Shown: positions 50,431 through 59,821 of the stretch, one piece after another
Layout of the letters: the number at the start of each line of letters is the position of its first letter
Position numbering within the stretch: position 1 is the first letter of the stretch
Source: Candidatus Gastranaerophilales bacterium
GTDB lineage: Bacteria > Cyanobacteriota > Vampirovibrionia > Gastranaerophilales > Gastranaerophilaceae
Assembly (NCBI GenBank): GCA_910587055.1
Contig: CAJUKY010000005.1
Location: 1 to 64,000 of the forward strand
Reading direction: 5' to 3'
Length of the DNA stretch: 64,000 bases
The notes under the pieces: generated by a model
Databases searched by the model: none
The model's input: only the letters and a program-made list of their open reading frames with translations
Told to the model about the DNA's origin: nothing
Position numbers and translations under genes: made by a program

Positions 50431-50545
50431 ATAAAATATTTTACAATAAAGGACCGTTAAAAATTCGCGTCGGCTGTTTAATTTTGAACTTCTTGGTTGA
50501 ACTTTGACCGGGGGAATCCCGTGTCCTGTTTGTAAAATATTTTAT
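50431..50545. repeat. 115-bp hairpin with 23-bp near-perfect arms
   Basis: Left arm ATAAAATATTTTACA followed by ATAAAGGAC, right arm GTCCTGTT followed by TGTAAAATATTTTAT, in inverted orientation. The loop carries TTGAACTT twice and GGGGGAATCCC. No gene within. It lies downstream of the repressor gene. Confidence 0.6.
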
Positions 50546-50612
50546 GGAGAGAAAATCTTAAAAGATAAGATTTTAAATTCGGCAATGATTGTATGGCAGA
50601 AGGTGATAGGAA

Positions 50613-50906
50613 TTATTTAATAACACCTTCGGTTTTTAACATAGCTTTCACTTCCGAAAGAATATCGGCTTTGGTCTTTTCATAATCGGTAATTTCACGA
50701 TTAAACATTTCACCTTCGCCTGAAACAAACCAGTTGAGATTGACATTAAGTTTTTTACGCAATTGAGTACATAAAAGAATTGAGGGTGTACGCGTTCCAC
50801 GTTCATACCCTGTGAGTGTACTTGATGACATTTCCAGCTCAATAGCGAATTTTGCCATCGATAGACCCAATCTTTTTCTGATTTTTTTCAAGTTTTCTTT
50901 ATACAT
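50613..50906 (-). CDS. Phage-type XRE repressor
   Basis: A 97-residue protein. A Cro/CI HTH fills residues 1-65 (IRKRLGLSMAKFAIELEMSSSTLTGYERGTRTPSILLCTQL), followed by the CI-type linker LNVNLNWFVSGEGEMF and a short acidic helix. It is divergent from the 70-residue gene at 51061. The repeats TTACTCAATTG in the gap are likely its operators, since one of them lies in the spacer of a consensus promoter. Confidence 0.85.
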   Translation of the reverse strand: MYKENLKKIRKRLGLSMAKFAIELEMSSSTLTGYERGTRTPSILLCTQLRKKLNVNLNWFVSGEGEMFNREITDYEKTKADILSEVKAMLKTEGVIK

Positions 50907-50926
50907 ATGAAACCACCAAATAAAAA

Positions 50927-50969
50927 TTACTCAATTGTACTTGACAAATTTTACTCAATTGCGTATAAT
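50927..50969 (+). promoter_or_regulatory. Perfect sigma70 promoter with operator repeats
   Basis: TTGACA (50941..50946), 17 bases, TATAAT (50964..50969): exact consensus. TTACTCAATTG occurs at 50927..50937 and again at 50951..50961, 24 bases apart, the second inside the spacer, so a bound repressor would block it. It drives the gene at 51061; a leader hairpin CCCGAAT / ATTCGGG (about 51001..51030) follows. Confidence 0.8.
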
Positions 50970-51060
50970 AAAAATATAGTTAAATATTAGCCATATCACC
51001 CGAATAGTATCATAAAATATTCATTCGGGCAAAGTTTTTATATGCAAAAAGGTAGAATTT

Positions 51061-51273
51061 ATGAACGCTGAACATAAATCTCTGGATGAAATAAGGGTGG
51101 ATATATCCTCCTGCGCCTGTGAAGCGGAAGTTTTATTTGCACAAATTTATGAAATGGAAATTAACAGAAAAACAATTCTGCTTTCTGAAATAGGTATAAA
51201 AATATGTAAAGAACTCGAGAAAAAATGTGAAGATTTAGAAAAATTCACAGAAAAATTAACGAGAGTTAAATAA
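51061..51273 (+). CDS. Small Cys-containing helical protein, 70 aa
   Basis: A 70-residue helical protein with a charged heptad pattern (LLSEIGIKICKELEKKCEDLEKFTEKLTRVK) and four Cys (two as SCACEAE). Not recognised. The leader from the consensus promoter is about 85 bases and contains a hairpin; AAAAAGGTAG precedes the ATG. Strong promoter plus adjacent repressor suggest tight regulation. It is the fourth small helical gene next to a DNA-binding protein. Confidence 0.65.
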   Translation: MNAEHKSLDEIRVDISSCACEAEVLFAQIYEMEINRKTILLSEIGIKICKELEKKCEDLEKFTEKLTRVK

Positions 51274-51343
51274 ATATCCGCAATATGGTTTAGTTTATTT
51301 TCCTGAAAATATAGTATAATCTTTTTGTAAAGGAAGGGTTATT

Positions 51344-53131
51344 TTGTTAAATAATATAAAAAGTTTGGAAAATAAAGACTATGCCGAATTAAAAGAAAGA
51401 TTAATTTCCCTTTTTAATACGGTTGTGGAAGATAATAAAAAGATAAATCTTGTTGATATTGATAATTTAAGAAAAACTGCAATCGCAATTAAAGCCTTTG
51501 ATTTAGTATCTTTTTCAATGTCTTTGTTTGCTTATTTAAATTATAAACTCCATAAATTAAATTATTATAAAACACTTGCAATTTTAAACGATGCAAAATA
51601 TCTTGCAATGTCATCAGCTTCATATCCCGCACAAAAAATCAATAATTTTTTTACGGGATTGATTGAATTTGAAGAGGGAAATTATGATGTTTCTCTGGAA
51701 TTAATAAACAGGGCTTTAAACATCATTGTTTCTGATGAATTTGACTTTGATTTTAATGAAAAAATTTCAGGCTTTGAAGATAAAATTAAAAAATTACAGC
51801 AAAAAAAGATAATTTCATCCGAAAAGCCGAGCTTCATCCCCGAACACCACGGTGAAGACCCGCTCATTGCGCTTTTAAAAGTGGGAAGAACCATTGCGCT
51901 TGAAACAAACCTTGATAATCTTTTAACAATAATAGCGCAGGAAATAAAACTGGCGCTTGATGCGGACAGATGTACGGTTTTCCTTCTTGATGAAGAGAAA
52001 AAAGAATTGTGGTCTAAGGTTGCACTCGGGATGAATACAAAAGAAATAAGGTTTGATTCAAGCCTCGGCCTTGCAGGACATGTTGCAACAACCGGCGAAA
52101 CGGTTAATATTAAAGAAGCATATAAAGATAAAAGGTTTAATAAAGAGATTGATAAAAAATCAGGCTATGTTACAAAATCAATCCTTTGTATGCCGATTAG
52201 AAATTTAAGCCACCAGATTGTGGGCGTATTTCAGGTTTTAAACAAAAAAGACGGATACTTCACGGAAAAAGATGAAGATTTATTGATTGCAATAGGATCA
52301 TCCGCAGGTATTGCGCTTGAAAATGCAACATTATTCAATAAACAAAAACAATTTATCGAAGAGCAAAAGCTTTTATTATCAAGCTTTGTAGATACATTAT
52401 CAGCCTCTATTGATGCCAGAGATAAAATAACCTCAGGCCATTCAAAAAGGGTTACAATGTACACTATGCTTATCTGCGATAAATTAAATTTTGATGATAA
52501 GCAAAAAGAAGTAATAAGACAGGCATCTTTGCTGCATGATATAGGAAAAATCGGCATTAGAGATTCCGTTCTCCAAAAAGAAGGTAAATTAACGGATGAT
52601 GAATATAAACATATTCAAGAACACGTTAAAATTACCTATGACATACTTTCAAGGATTTATTTTTCAAAAGAATATGAAGATATAGCACGCATTGCAGCAT
52701 CTCACCATGAAAAATTTGACGGCAGCGGATATTACAGAAAACTTTCAGGAAACAATATTCCTTTAGGCGGAAGAATTTTAGCCGTATCCGATGTATTTGA
52801 TGCCATAACATCAAAAAGACATTACAGGTCTAAAATGCCTATTGAAAAAGCAATTGACATTTTAATAAAAGATTCGGGCACCCATTTTGACAGCAGAATG
52901 GTAGATACATTCTTATCAATTGAAACTGATAAAATAATAAATGTTATGATAACCGATAGCAAAAAACTTGAAGATAATGATAAAATAGTATTAAGTAATT
53001 ATAATCTTCTGAATCTTTATAACCTGATTGTTAATCACAATGAAAGAGAACATACATCGGAAGAAGACAGGTTTATTTCAACATTTTTAAAATACTACAA
53101 CGATAACGTTGAAGAAAACAAGGATGAATAA
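51344..53131 (+). CDS. GAF and HD-GYP signalling protein
   Basis: A 595-residue protein. Residues 1-160 form a helical N-terminal domain. A GAF domain spans about 180-330 (LDNLLTIIAQEIKLALDADRCTVFLLDEEKKELWSKVALG). The HD-GYP domain spans about 345-525, with LLHDIGKIGIRDSVL, HHEKFDGSGYYRKLSGNNIPLGGRILAVSDVFDAI and HYRSKMP. The GYP motif reads GSGYY, so a strict GYP is absent, but the HD and HH residues for metal binding are present; cyclic-di-GMP hydrolysis is likely, not certain. It starts at TTG with AAAGGAAGGG upstream and TATAAT at 51315..51320. Confidence 0.88.
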   Translation: MLNNIKSLENKDYAELKERLISLFNTVVEDNKKINLVDIDNLRKTAIAIKAFDLVSFSMSLFAYLNYKLHKLNYYKTLAILNDAKYLAMSSASYPAQKINNFFTGLIEFEEGNYDVSLELINRALNIIVSDEFDFDFNEKISGFEDKIKKLQQKKIISSEKPSFIPEHHGEDPLIALLKVGRTIALETNLDNLLTIIAQEIKLALDADRCTVFLLDEEKKELWSKVALGMNTKEIRFDSSLGLAGHVATTGETVNIKEAYKDKRFNKEIDKKSGYVTKSILCMPIRNLSHQIVGVFQVLNKKDGYFTEKDEDLLIAIGSSAGIALENATLFNKQKQFIEEQKLLLSSFVDTLSASIDARDKITSGHSKRVTMYTMLICDKLNFDDKQKEVIRQASLLHDIGKIGIRDSVLQKEGKLTDDEYKHIQEHVKITYDILSRIYFSKEYEDIARIAASHHEKFDGSGYYRKLSGNNIPLGGRILAVSDVFDAITSKRHYRSKMPIEKAIDILIKDSGTHFDSRMVDTFLSIETDKIINVMITDSKKLEDNDKIVLSNYNLLNLYNLIVNHNEREHTSEEDRFISTFLKYYNDNVEENKDE

Positions 53132-54827
53132 AAAAAATAAAAAACTTAATAAAAAATATATAAGCAAAAAAGCAGTCTGCTCAACCTTACTGTGCGCATT
53201 TTTGTTCGCTCAGGAAGCTGCCTTTTGCGCAGGAGCTTTTCCTGTAAGTTCAGGTTCTGAAGAAGAAAGGGTTCTGGGGATTGAGCCTGTGCGTCCTGCC
53301 GTAAATAACAAGCCCAAAGCACAGGAAACTACAATTTCTTTTAATTTAAGCACGGTTGTAGACAGCTTTTTAAATTTAGACACAAACCTTGCTAATAATT
53401 ATGAAAATTTAGACGAAAAAGCACGTCAAAGACAAGATTATATCGATACTACAAAAAGGTTTAATCAGGGAAATGTTTCTGTAGCATATAACGATTATTT
53501 AAAAATATTATCTGAAATTGAAAATGATATTTCGCTTTTAATATTTGCAAACAGTATGTATGAAATAGGGTTTTTTACCCTTGGAGATGTGGGGCTTGCA
53601 AAAGTTAAAAACCAGACATATTTTCAAAGCCAGATTGATAATTTAAAAAAGAGCCATAAAGATACATATCCTCTTGATAAGCAGGAAGAAATATATCTTG
53701 CAAAAGCTTATTCATCAATTTATTTTGATAATACACCTGAAGAAATAGCCTTTGATTTAAGCAAAAAATCAACCCTGCTTGAAAAATCAGATTATGCAAA
53801 TTTTATTATGGCACAGGCTCTTTTAGAATCAAGACAGTATCAGCAGGCTTTAATGTTTATTGATGAAGCCATTAAAAGAAATCCCGATAATCCTGCTTAT
53901 TTATGCTATAAAATAAAGGTTTTAAATAATTCGGGCAAACACAAAGAAGCATATAAATTTTTGGAAAAATATGAAAATTCAGAAGTTATAACACCTGAAT
54001 ACAGTACAAAATTTTTAATAGAAAAAGAAAATGTGCTTGCAAGCCTTACAAATAACGAAAATGATAAAAAATTTCATTTAATTAACATTAATTACCTTAA
54101 AGGAGATTATTATAAAGTAATTAACGAGTGCCAGAATATATTAAATTTCAATAAGAATAATTATAAAATCTTAACATTGCAGGCACAGAGCCAGTTAAAC
54201 ACAGGAAAAGACGAGCTTGCAAAGAAAAACCTTCTGCAAAGTTTTAATTTAAATAAAAATTATGCGCCTACCCTTACGGGGCTTGGAGATATAGCTTATC
54301 TTGAAGGAGATAATCTAAAAGCTGTTGAATATTATAAAAAGGCTTCAAAATTAGATAAAAACAATATTTTAACACAAATGAAGCTAATATTCTGTTATAA
54401 AAAGATACAGGGAAGCGAAAAAACCATAGCAAAAATTGAAAAGCAAATAGAGCTTTTAGCAGGCAAAAAAAGTCTTTTTTATGAATATTATATGGCTTCC
54501 GTTACAATTTTAAAAAACAATAAGGCTTTAAAAAGAGAATATTTACTAAAAGCACTTGCTGAAAATTTGTTGTTTGAAAGCGCGCAGAGTGCTTATCTTG
54601 CATATTTAAACGAAAATAAAAAACAAAAACCCATGGAAAACTTTCTGCATATGATATCTTTTGTAAATAATTATAATTACAATTATTACTATTTTAAAGG
54701 ATTATCAGATATGGCAAACGGTGATAAAGCGCTTGCACAGGCTGATATGAAGCATTGTCTTTCAATTAATCCTGATTTTGAACCTGCGGGTAAATTTTTA
54801 TCCGGCATGGAAGCAGATGTTATTTAG
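53124..54827 (+). CDS. Exported TPR-repeat protein
   Basis: A 567-residue protein with an N-terminal export signal (basic KKNKKLNKKYISKKA, then VCSTLLCAFLFAQEAAFCAGA) and multiple TPR helices: YANFIMAQALLESRQYQQALMFIDEAIKRNPDNPAYLCYK and APTLTGLGDIAYLEGDNLKAVEYYKKASKLDKNN are the clearest. It overlaps the signalling gene by eight bases at the ATG at 53124; an earlier TTG at 53109 is less likely. Partner binding in the periplasm is inferred. Confidence 0.8.
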   Translation: MNKKNKKLNKKYISKKAVCSTLLCAFLFAQEAAFCAGAFPVSSGSEEERVLGIEPVRPAVNNKPKAQETTISFNLSTVVDSFLNLDTNLANNYENLDEKARQRQDYIDTTKRFNQGNVSVAYNDYLKILSEIENDISLLIFANSMYEIGFFTLGDVGLAKVKNQTYFQSQIDNLKKSHKDTYPLDKQEEIYLAKAYSSIYFDNTPEEIAFDLSKKSTLLEKSDYANFIMAQALLESRQYQQALMFIDEAIKRNPDNPAYLCYKIKVLNNSGKHKEAYKFLEKYENSEVITPEYSTKFLIEKENVLASLTNNENDKKFHLININYLKGDYYKVINECQNILNFNKNNYKILTLQAQSQLNTGKDELAKKNLLQSFNLNKNYAPTLTGLGDIAYLEGDNLKAVEYYKKASKLDKNNILTQMKLIFCYKKIQGSEKTIAKIEKQIELLAGKKSLFYEYYMASVTILKNNKALKREYLLKALAENLLFESAQSAYLAYLNENKKQKPMENFLHMISFVNNYNYNYYYFKGLSDMANGDKALAQADMKHCLSINPDFEPAGKFLSGMEADVI

Positions 54828-54865
54828 TTTGAATAGGCTCGAAAACCCCTTCAAATATGGCTTTT

Positions 54866-55513
54866 TTAAATTAAATCTTCCCTGAATGTTATCTTTTTGT
54901 TTGTGCGGGTGCCTTGTAGAGCATATACTTCAACCCCGAGATATTCTAGCATGCTTGAATCGTCCGTAAAATTTTTATCTTGCAATTTTTTATGAGCATC
55001 AAAAATTGTTTCAAAATCAAACCCCTGCGGAGTTTGCGCGCAAAATACGGTATTTCTGTCTATAGTTTTTATTATTTTGCCTGTTTCATCCATTATTTTT
55101 ATTGTATCCGTTGCATAAACTCCGACACATACACCTTTATATTCTTTTAATTTTTCAATTGTTTCTTTAATCGTTTCAGGTTCTATAAAAGGCCTTGCGC
55201 CGTCATGGATTAAAACAATATCACATCCTCCTGCATCTTTACAGGTTAAAAGCCCGTTAAATATTGATTTCTGGCGGGTTTCTCCAAAAGGTGCAAATTT
55301 TATTTTATTGCAGGCTGTAAATTTTTCAATATGTTCTTTAACATCATCATGGCAAGGAATTATTATTTCATCGCAAAAAGGAAGAAATTTTTCAATAGCG
55401 GTAATTATTACTGATTTCCCGTTCTTTAAAGGCTCAAGCAGCTTGTTTGAGCCGAATCTGTTTGAAACTCCGCCCGCCGTTATAATTGCGGTAATTTTGT
55501 CAAAAGTGTTCAT
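54866..55513 (-). CDS. ispD: 2-C-methyl-D-erythritol 4-phosphate cytidylyltransferase
   Basis: Third step of the MEP isoprenoid pathway. The 215-residue protein has the nucleotidyltransferase start AIITAGGVSNRFGSNKLLEPL and IVLIHDGARPFIEPETI. The usual K-Q-x-x before the metal site is altered (SNKLLEPL), but the GARP block is intact. Last gene of the long minus-strand series; overlaps thiL by 14 bases. Confidence 0.93.
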   Translation of the reverse strand: MNTFDKITAIITAGGVSNRFGSNKLLEPLKNGKSVIITAIEKFLPFCDEIIIPCHDDVKEHIEKFTACNKIKFAPFGETRQKSIFNGLLTCKDAGGCDIVLIHDGARPFIEPETIKETIEKLKEYKGVCVGVYATDTIKIMDETGKIIKTIDRNTVFCAQTPQGFDFETIFDAHKKLQDKNFTDDSSMLEYLGVEVYALQGTRTNKKITFREDLI

Positions 55514-56402
55514 AGCTTAAATCTTCCGTTAATTCTCTGCCGTCAATTAAAATTTTATCTTCCGTTATTTTTCCTATAACGCTGATATTTTTACCGTCTA
55601 AAAGCGGGAAAATCTTTTCAAAATCTGATTTTTCAAGACATATCAAAAGCCCATAGTCTTCTCCGCCAAATAAAACATCATTAAAATCATCATTTTTCTT
55701 TAAAATTTTATCAAATTCTATGCTAAAACCTGTGCCTGAGGCCTCGGAGATTTTTTTCATCCCGTCATAAAGCCCGTCGGATGTATCCATCATAGCGTAA
55801 GGCTGTTTGCAGTTTTTAGCGATAATGTCGCTTATTTCAGGGTAAAGCTCGGGCTCTATGTGGCTTTTTATAAAGTATTCTCTGTTTTCATCCGTACATT
55901 CAAAAATACCGTTTAAAATTTTAAACCCTGCGGCACTTGACCCGTGGTATCCCGCAAGAAGCACGATATATCCCGGTTTTGCATTTTTTCTTGATGATAT
56001 GTTTCTGTTTTTTGTATTTCCGAAAACGGTTATTGCGGCCGTGATTTTATCTCCGCCTGTTAAATCGCCCCCGATTATTTTAAGCCCGTATTTTTGACAG
56101 ATTTCATCCGCACCCGTATAAAAATCTTTAATAAAATCTTCATTTAACGCACCTGAAAGCGAAACGGTTAAATATTCAGGTTTTGCACCGGATGATAAAA
56201 TATCGCTGATATTTACAAGAAGAGCTTTTTTACCGAGGACATAAGGCGAAATTGTATTTAAATCAAAATGCACACCTTCAACAAGCGAATCAGAAGACAC
56301 AACAAGACCGCATTCCCGAAGATATGCACAATCATCCCCGAGATATGATGAATCCTCAAGAGTATTTGATATAATTTGCAAAAACCGCGCTTCTTTTTTC
56401 AT
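55500..56402 (-). CDS. thiL: Thiamine-monophosphate kinase
   Basis: Phosphorylates TMP to thiamine diphosphate. The 300-residue protein has the ThiL features YLGDDCAYL, VSSDSLVEGVHFDLNTISPYVLGKKALLVNISDI, IGGDLTGGDKITAAITVFG and AMMDTSDGLYDGM, with VLFGGEDYGLLICL near the end. The usual GDDAA is GDDCA. Between aroQ (15 bases) and ispD. Confidence 0.93.
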   Translation of the reverse strand: MKKEARFLQIISNTLEDSSYLGDDCAYLRECGLVVSSDSLVEGVHFDLNTISPYVLGKKALLVNISDILSSGAKPEYLTVSLSGALNEDFIKDFYTGADEICQKYGLKIIGGDLTGGDKITAAITVFGNTKNRNISSRKNAKPGYIVLLAGYHGSSAAGFKILNGIFECTDENREYFIKSHIEPELYPEISDIIAKNCKQPYAMMDTSDGLYDGMKKISEASGTGFSIEFDKILKKNDDFNDVLFGGEDYGLLICLEKSDFEKIFPLLDGKNISVIGKITEDKILIDGRELTEDLSYEHF

Positions 56403-56417
56403 AAAAAAGCCTGTATA

Positions 56418-56855
56418 TTAATTTTCCAAGTATTTAACAAGACAAAAAAGCCCTGCAAGATAGCCGTTTTTGCCAAAACCTGAAATCTGACCTATGCAGG
56501 AAAGGGCAGTTATTGATTTTTTTCTGAAATCTTCTCTGGCATTGATATTTGAAAGGTGAATTTCAACGGTTGGAATATTTACAGCCTTAATTGCATCAGC
56601 TATTGCAACGGATGTATGCGTATAAGCTGCAGGATTAATGATTATACCGTTATAAAGCTCTTTTGCGGATTGAATTTTATCCACAATTTCTCCTTCATGG
56701 TTTGATTGAAAAAACTCAATTTCAACCCCGCTAAAAGATTTAGAATATTCAAGTATTTCTTTTTCAATATCCAAAAGTGTTACGGTACCGTATATTTCAG
56801 GTTCTCTTGTACCAAGCAAATTTAAATTCGGACCATTTAAAACAAGAATTTTCAT
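56418..56855 (-). CDS. aroQ: Type II 3-dehydroquinate dehydratase
   Basis: Shikimate pathway step. The 145-residue dodecameric enzyme: LVLNGPNLNLLGTREPEIYG with the catalytic Tyr, FFQSNHEGEIVDKIQ, IINPAAYTHTSVAIADA, and EIHLSNINAREDFRKKS. All active-site residues are present. Confidence 0.96.
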   Translation of the reverse strand: MKILVLNGPNLNLLGTREPEIYGTVTLLDIEKEILEYSKSFSGVEIEFFQSNHEGEIVDKIQSAKELYNGIIINPAAYTHTSVAIADAIKAVNIPTVEIHLSNINAREDFRKKSITALSCIGQISGFGKNGYLAGLFCLVKYLEN

Positions 56856-56873
56856 TAAATTTCCTCTTTTCTT

Positions 56874-57944
56874 TTATAAGGATTTTTCTTTATCATACAG
56901 GAATTTCCCCGTAATTAAAATATCATTTTTTAATTTTTTAGCGTTTAAATCCTTTAATTGTATACAGTCATCAGGCGAATTAAAGAAAAATCCGTCTATA
57001 AAAGACTTACCCCCGCCGAAAATTTTCGGTGCCATAAATATTGAAATTTCATCCGCTTCGCCTGAATCCATTATGCTTGAATTTAAGCCGCACCCGCCTT
57101 CAACAAGCACATTATATATACCGAGAGAATAAAGTGTCTTAAAAAGACTGTCATACCCTTCAAAATTAATTTTTTGAATGTGTTCAGGATATTTATTTTT
57201 TGAATTGGTAATAATAATTATCTTTTCCGTATTATTCTTAAAAACATTGTATTCAAGCGGAATTACTCCTTTTTTATCCATAATAATTCTTATAGGATTT
57301 TTAGCACCTTTAATCCTTGCGGTTAAATTGGGATTATCAGCTAAAACAGTTCCTGAACCTGTCATTATGGCCTGATATTCGCCTCTCATTTTATGAACAA
57401 GATTTCTTGAATAATCATCCGTTATCCATTTTGATTTTCCGTTTTGAAGGGCAATTTTCGAATCCATCGTAATTGCCGTTTTAATCATAATATAAGGTTT
57501 TTTTTGCATGATATTTTTTATAAAAACCTTGTTTAATTCTTTTGCTTCATCTTCTAAAACCCCTGTTATTACTTCAATTCCTGCATTTTGAAGTTTTTTA
57601 ATACCGCCCCCCGATACAACAGGATTAGGATCTTTCATTGCACAAACAACTTTTTTAATTCTGCTTTCTATTATTAAATCAGCACATGGCGGAGTTTTCC
57701 CGAAATGCGAGCACGGTTCAAGATTAACAAAAAGAGTTGAGCCTTTTAAATTTTTACCGCAATTAAGAATTGCATTCCTTTCAGCGTGGTTTCCACCGAA
57801 TTTTTGATGATATCCTTCCGTTAAAATATTCCCGTCATCATCCGCAATAACACACCCCACCATAGGATTGGGAGAAACGGCACCCTGCCCTTTTTTTGCA
57901 AGGAGTAAACATCTTTTCATCATTTTTTTATAAAATTTATTCAT
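56874..57944 (-). CDS. ribD: Bifunctional riboflavin biosynthesis deaminase/reductase
   Basis: The deaminase domain (1-145) has the zinc ligands in HAERNAI and EPCSHFGKTPPC; the reductase domain begins at YIMIKTAITMDSKIALQNGKSKWIT and has GGCGLNSSIMDSGEADEISIFMAPKIFGG. 356 residues, normal. It starts five bases after tadC, so metabolic genes follow the pilus genes without a break. No ribE, ribA or ribH is here. Confidence 0.95.
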   Translation of the reverse strand: MNKFYKKMMKRCLLLAKKGQGAVSPNPMVGCVIADDDGNILTEGYHQKFGGNHAERNAILNCGKNLKGSTLFVNLEPCSHFGKTPPCADLIIESRIKKVVCAMKDPNPVVSGGGIKKLQNAGIEVITGVLEDEAKELNKVFIKNIMQKKPYIMIKTAITMDSKIALQNGKSKWITDDYSRNLVHKMRGEYQAIMTGSGTVLADNPNLTARIKGAKNPIRIIMDKKGVIPLEYNVFKNNTEKIIIITNSKNKYPEHIQKINFEGYDSLFKTLYSLGIYNVLVEGGCGLNSSIMDSGEADEISIFMAPKIFGGGKSFIDGFFFNSPDDCIQLKDLNAKKLKNDILITGKFLYDKEKSL

Positions 57945-57949
57945 AATTT

Positions 57950-58849
57950 TTACATTGTTTTTAGCGCTTCAAGAAGCTTAATGATTGAAGGATACAAAAT
58001 AACGATAAACATCGCGGGAAGCAAAAATAAAACCATAGGAATTGTCATTTTAGCCGATGAAGTCTGCACAAGTTCTTCCACTCTCTGTTTTTTTCTGCTT
58101 CTTAAAGTATCACAATAAACGGATAGCGGCTGAACAACGCTTGTTCCCATAGTTTCCGATTGAAGCAAAAGCGCAACAAAGGATTGCAAATCCTTGCAGC
58201 GTATCCTTCTTGTAAGGTTTTTAAGCGCGTCATGACGCGGTATACCTGATGCTACATCTTGAGAAAGCCTTATAAATTCATACCCTATTGTAGGGGAAAA
58301 TGATTTAAATTCACGTCCTACACGTTCTATTGCGCTGTCTAAACCAAGCCCCGCCTCCACACAAACAGACAGCATATCAATTGCATCCGGAAAATTCTTA
58401 TTAAAATCCTTTTCTCTTGATTTTATAAGCTTTTTTATCCTCATTTCAGGATACTTATACGCAAAATATATTGCAACAATGCTCAAACCCAGAACAATGG
58501 TATTTAATTTATAGATTACAAGAAAAATAATACAAAGCATTGACACAATTAAAACAACCATGAGTCTTCTGTTTTCAAAATCCAAAATATCATCCTCGGA
58601 TGACGGAGCGCCGACTCTGACTAAAAGTTCCTTGATTTTGTTTTTAAAATTTACATCCTTAATATTTCCTGCGGTAAAAGGTTTTAATATTTCAAGAACA
58701 TTATCAAAAAATTGTTTTGAGCTTGTTTTATATTTTTTTCCGGCGCTTTTTAGTCTTGTTTTTAAAAAACTGTCTTCTTTCTCAAGAATGATAAAAGTTA
58801 TATATGCTGCCCAGAGAGCGAATATTAAAGGTATTACAAGATAATTCAT
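57950..58849 (-). CDS. tadC: TadC, inner-membrane platform of the Tad pilus
   Basis: A 299-residue type II secretion F-domain protein: PDAIDMLSVCVEAGLGLDSAIERVGRE, DVASGIPRHDALKNLTRR and the C-terminal KQRVEELVQTSSAKMTIPMVLFLLPAMFIVILYPSII. Acts with TadB. Confidence 0.92.
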   Translation of the reverse strand: MNYLVIPLIFALWAAYITFIILEKEDSFLKTRLKSAGKKYKTSSKQFFDNVLEILKPFTAGNIKDVNFKNKIKELLVRVGAPSSEDDILDFENRRLMVVLIVSMLCIIFLVIYKLNTIVLGLSIVAIYFAYKYPEMRIKKLIKSREKDFNKNFPDAIDMLSVCVEAGLGLDSAIERVGREFKSFSPTIGYEFIRLSQDVASGIPRHDALKNLTRRIRCKDLQSFVALLLQSETMGTSVVQPLSVYCDTLRSRKKQRVEELVQTSSAKMTIPMVLFLLPAMFIVILYPSIIKLLEALKTM

Positions 58850-58858
58850 TTAGTTTTC

Positions 58859-59821
58859 CTATATTTCAATTGAGAGAATTTTTGTTATGCAATAAATCCC
58901 TAAAATTACCATGCCTATTGCAGTTAAAAGAGCTATATTTCCCTGCTGCGTATGCAAAAGAGGGTCCATATATCCGGGGGATATAAAAAATAGAACAACT
59001 GCAATTAAAGGAGGAACAAGGGTTAAGATTATTCCTGAAAATTTTGACTGGGCGGTTTGAGCCCTTAATTGCCCGAGCATTTTAAACCGTTCTCTTATTG
59101 TAACGGAAAGACCGTCCAGAATTCTTGCTAAATTTCCCCCTACCTCTCTTTGAAGAAGTACTGCTGTTGTAAAAAATTTTAAATCCATACTGAACGGCAT
59201 GGTTTTTGTTAAAGATAAAATTGCATCTTTTGTATCAATACCGAAAGCAATTTCATCTACGGTATTTTTAAAAACCTGATTAATGGGAGAAGGCATTTCT
59301 TTAACTATCACATCAAATGCACTGTATAAAGAATGCCCCGCTCTTAAAGAGCTTGATAATAAATCAAGAGCTTCAGGAAACTGTTGTGTAAAAAGATTTG
59401 TTCTTTTCATTATTAAAAATTTTACGGCAACAAAAGGAATGCTTGCCGCAAAAATACCCAATAGAGCACAATATGGTGTAGTAAAAGCCGCTATTAAAAA
59501 GAAAGGAAATGCACAGAGCGCTGAAATTAAGATGAATACATCCACCTGAATATCAAGCCCTGCATAGTAAAGCTGATCTTTCAAAAATTCTGCGGGCTTG
59601 AAGTTTTTTAAATATTTTCCTAAAAAACCAAATTTAAAATCGTTTCCGATTGTGATAAAATCCGCAGGTATTCTGCCATCCTGTTCGCTGCCGCTTTTTT
59701 TAATATTTTCAAGACGCTTTTCTATTTCAGGTGCTCTTGGAATACGCACCTTATATAAATTTGCAACAAATATAAAGCATAAAAAGCCTAGTATTATTGA
59801 AACCAGCAAGGGCATTATCAT
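58859..59821 (-). CDS. tadB: TadB, inner-membrane platform of the Tad pilus
   Basis: A 320-residue T2SF-domain protein: FPEALDLLSSSLRAGHSLYSAFDVIVKEMPSPINQVFKNTVDEIAFG, LQREVGGNLARILDGLSVTIRERF. ATG overlaps the tadA stop (ATGA). Confidence 0.93.
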   Translation of the reverse strand: MIMPLLVSIILGFLCFIFVANLYKVRIPRAPEIEKRLENIKKSGSEQDGRIPADFITIGNDFKFGFLGKYLKNFKPAEFLKDQLYYAGLDIQVDVFILISALCAFPFFLIAAFTTPYCALLGIFAASIPFVAVKFLIMKRTNLFTQQFPEALDLLSSSLRAGHSLYSAFDVIVKEMPSPINQVFKNTVDEIAFGIDTKDAILSLTKTMPFSMDLKFFTTAVLLQREVGGNLARILDGLSVTIRERFKMLGQLRAQTAQSKFSGIILTLVPPLIAVVLFFISPGYMDPLLHTQQGNIALLTAIGMVILGIYCITKILSIEI

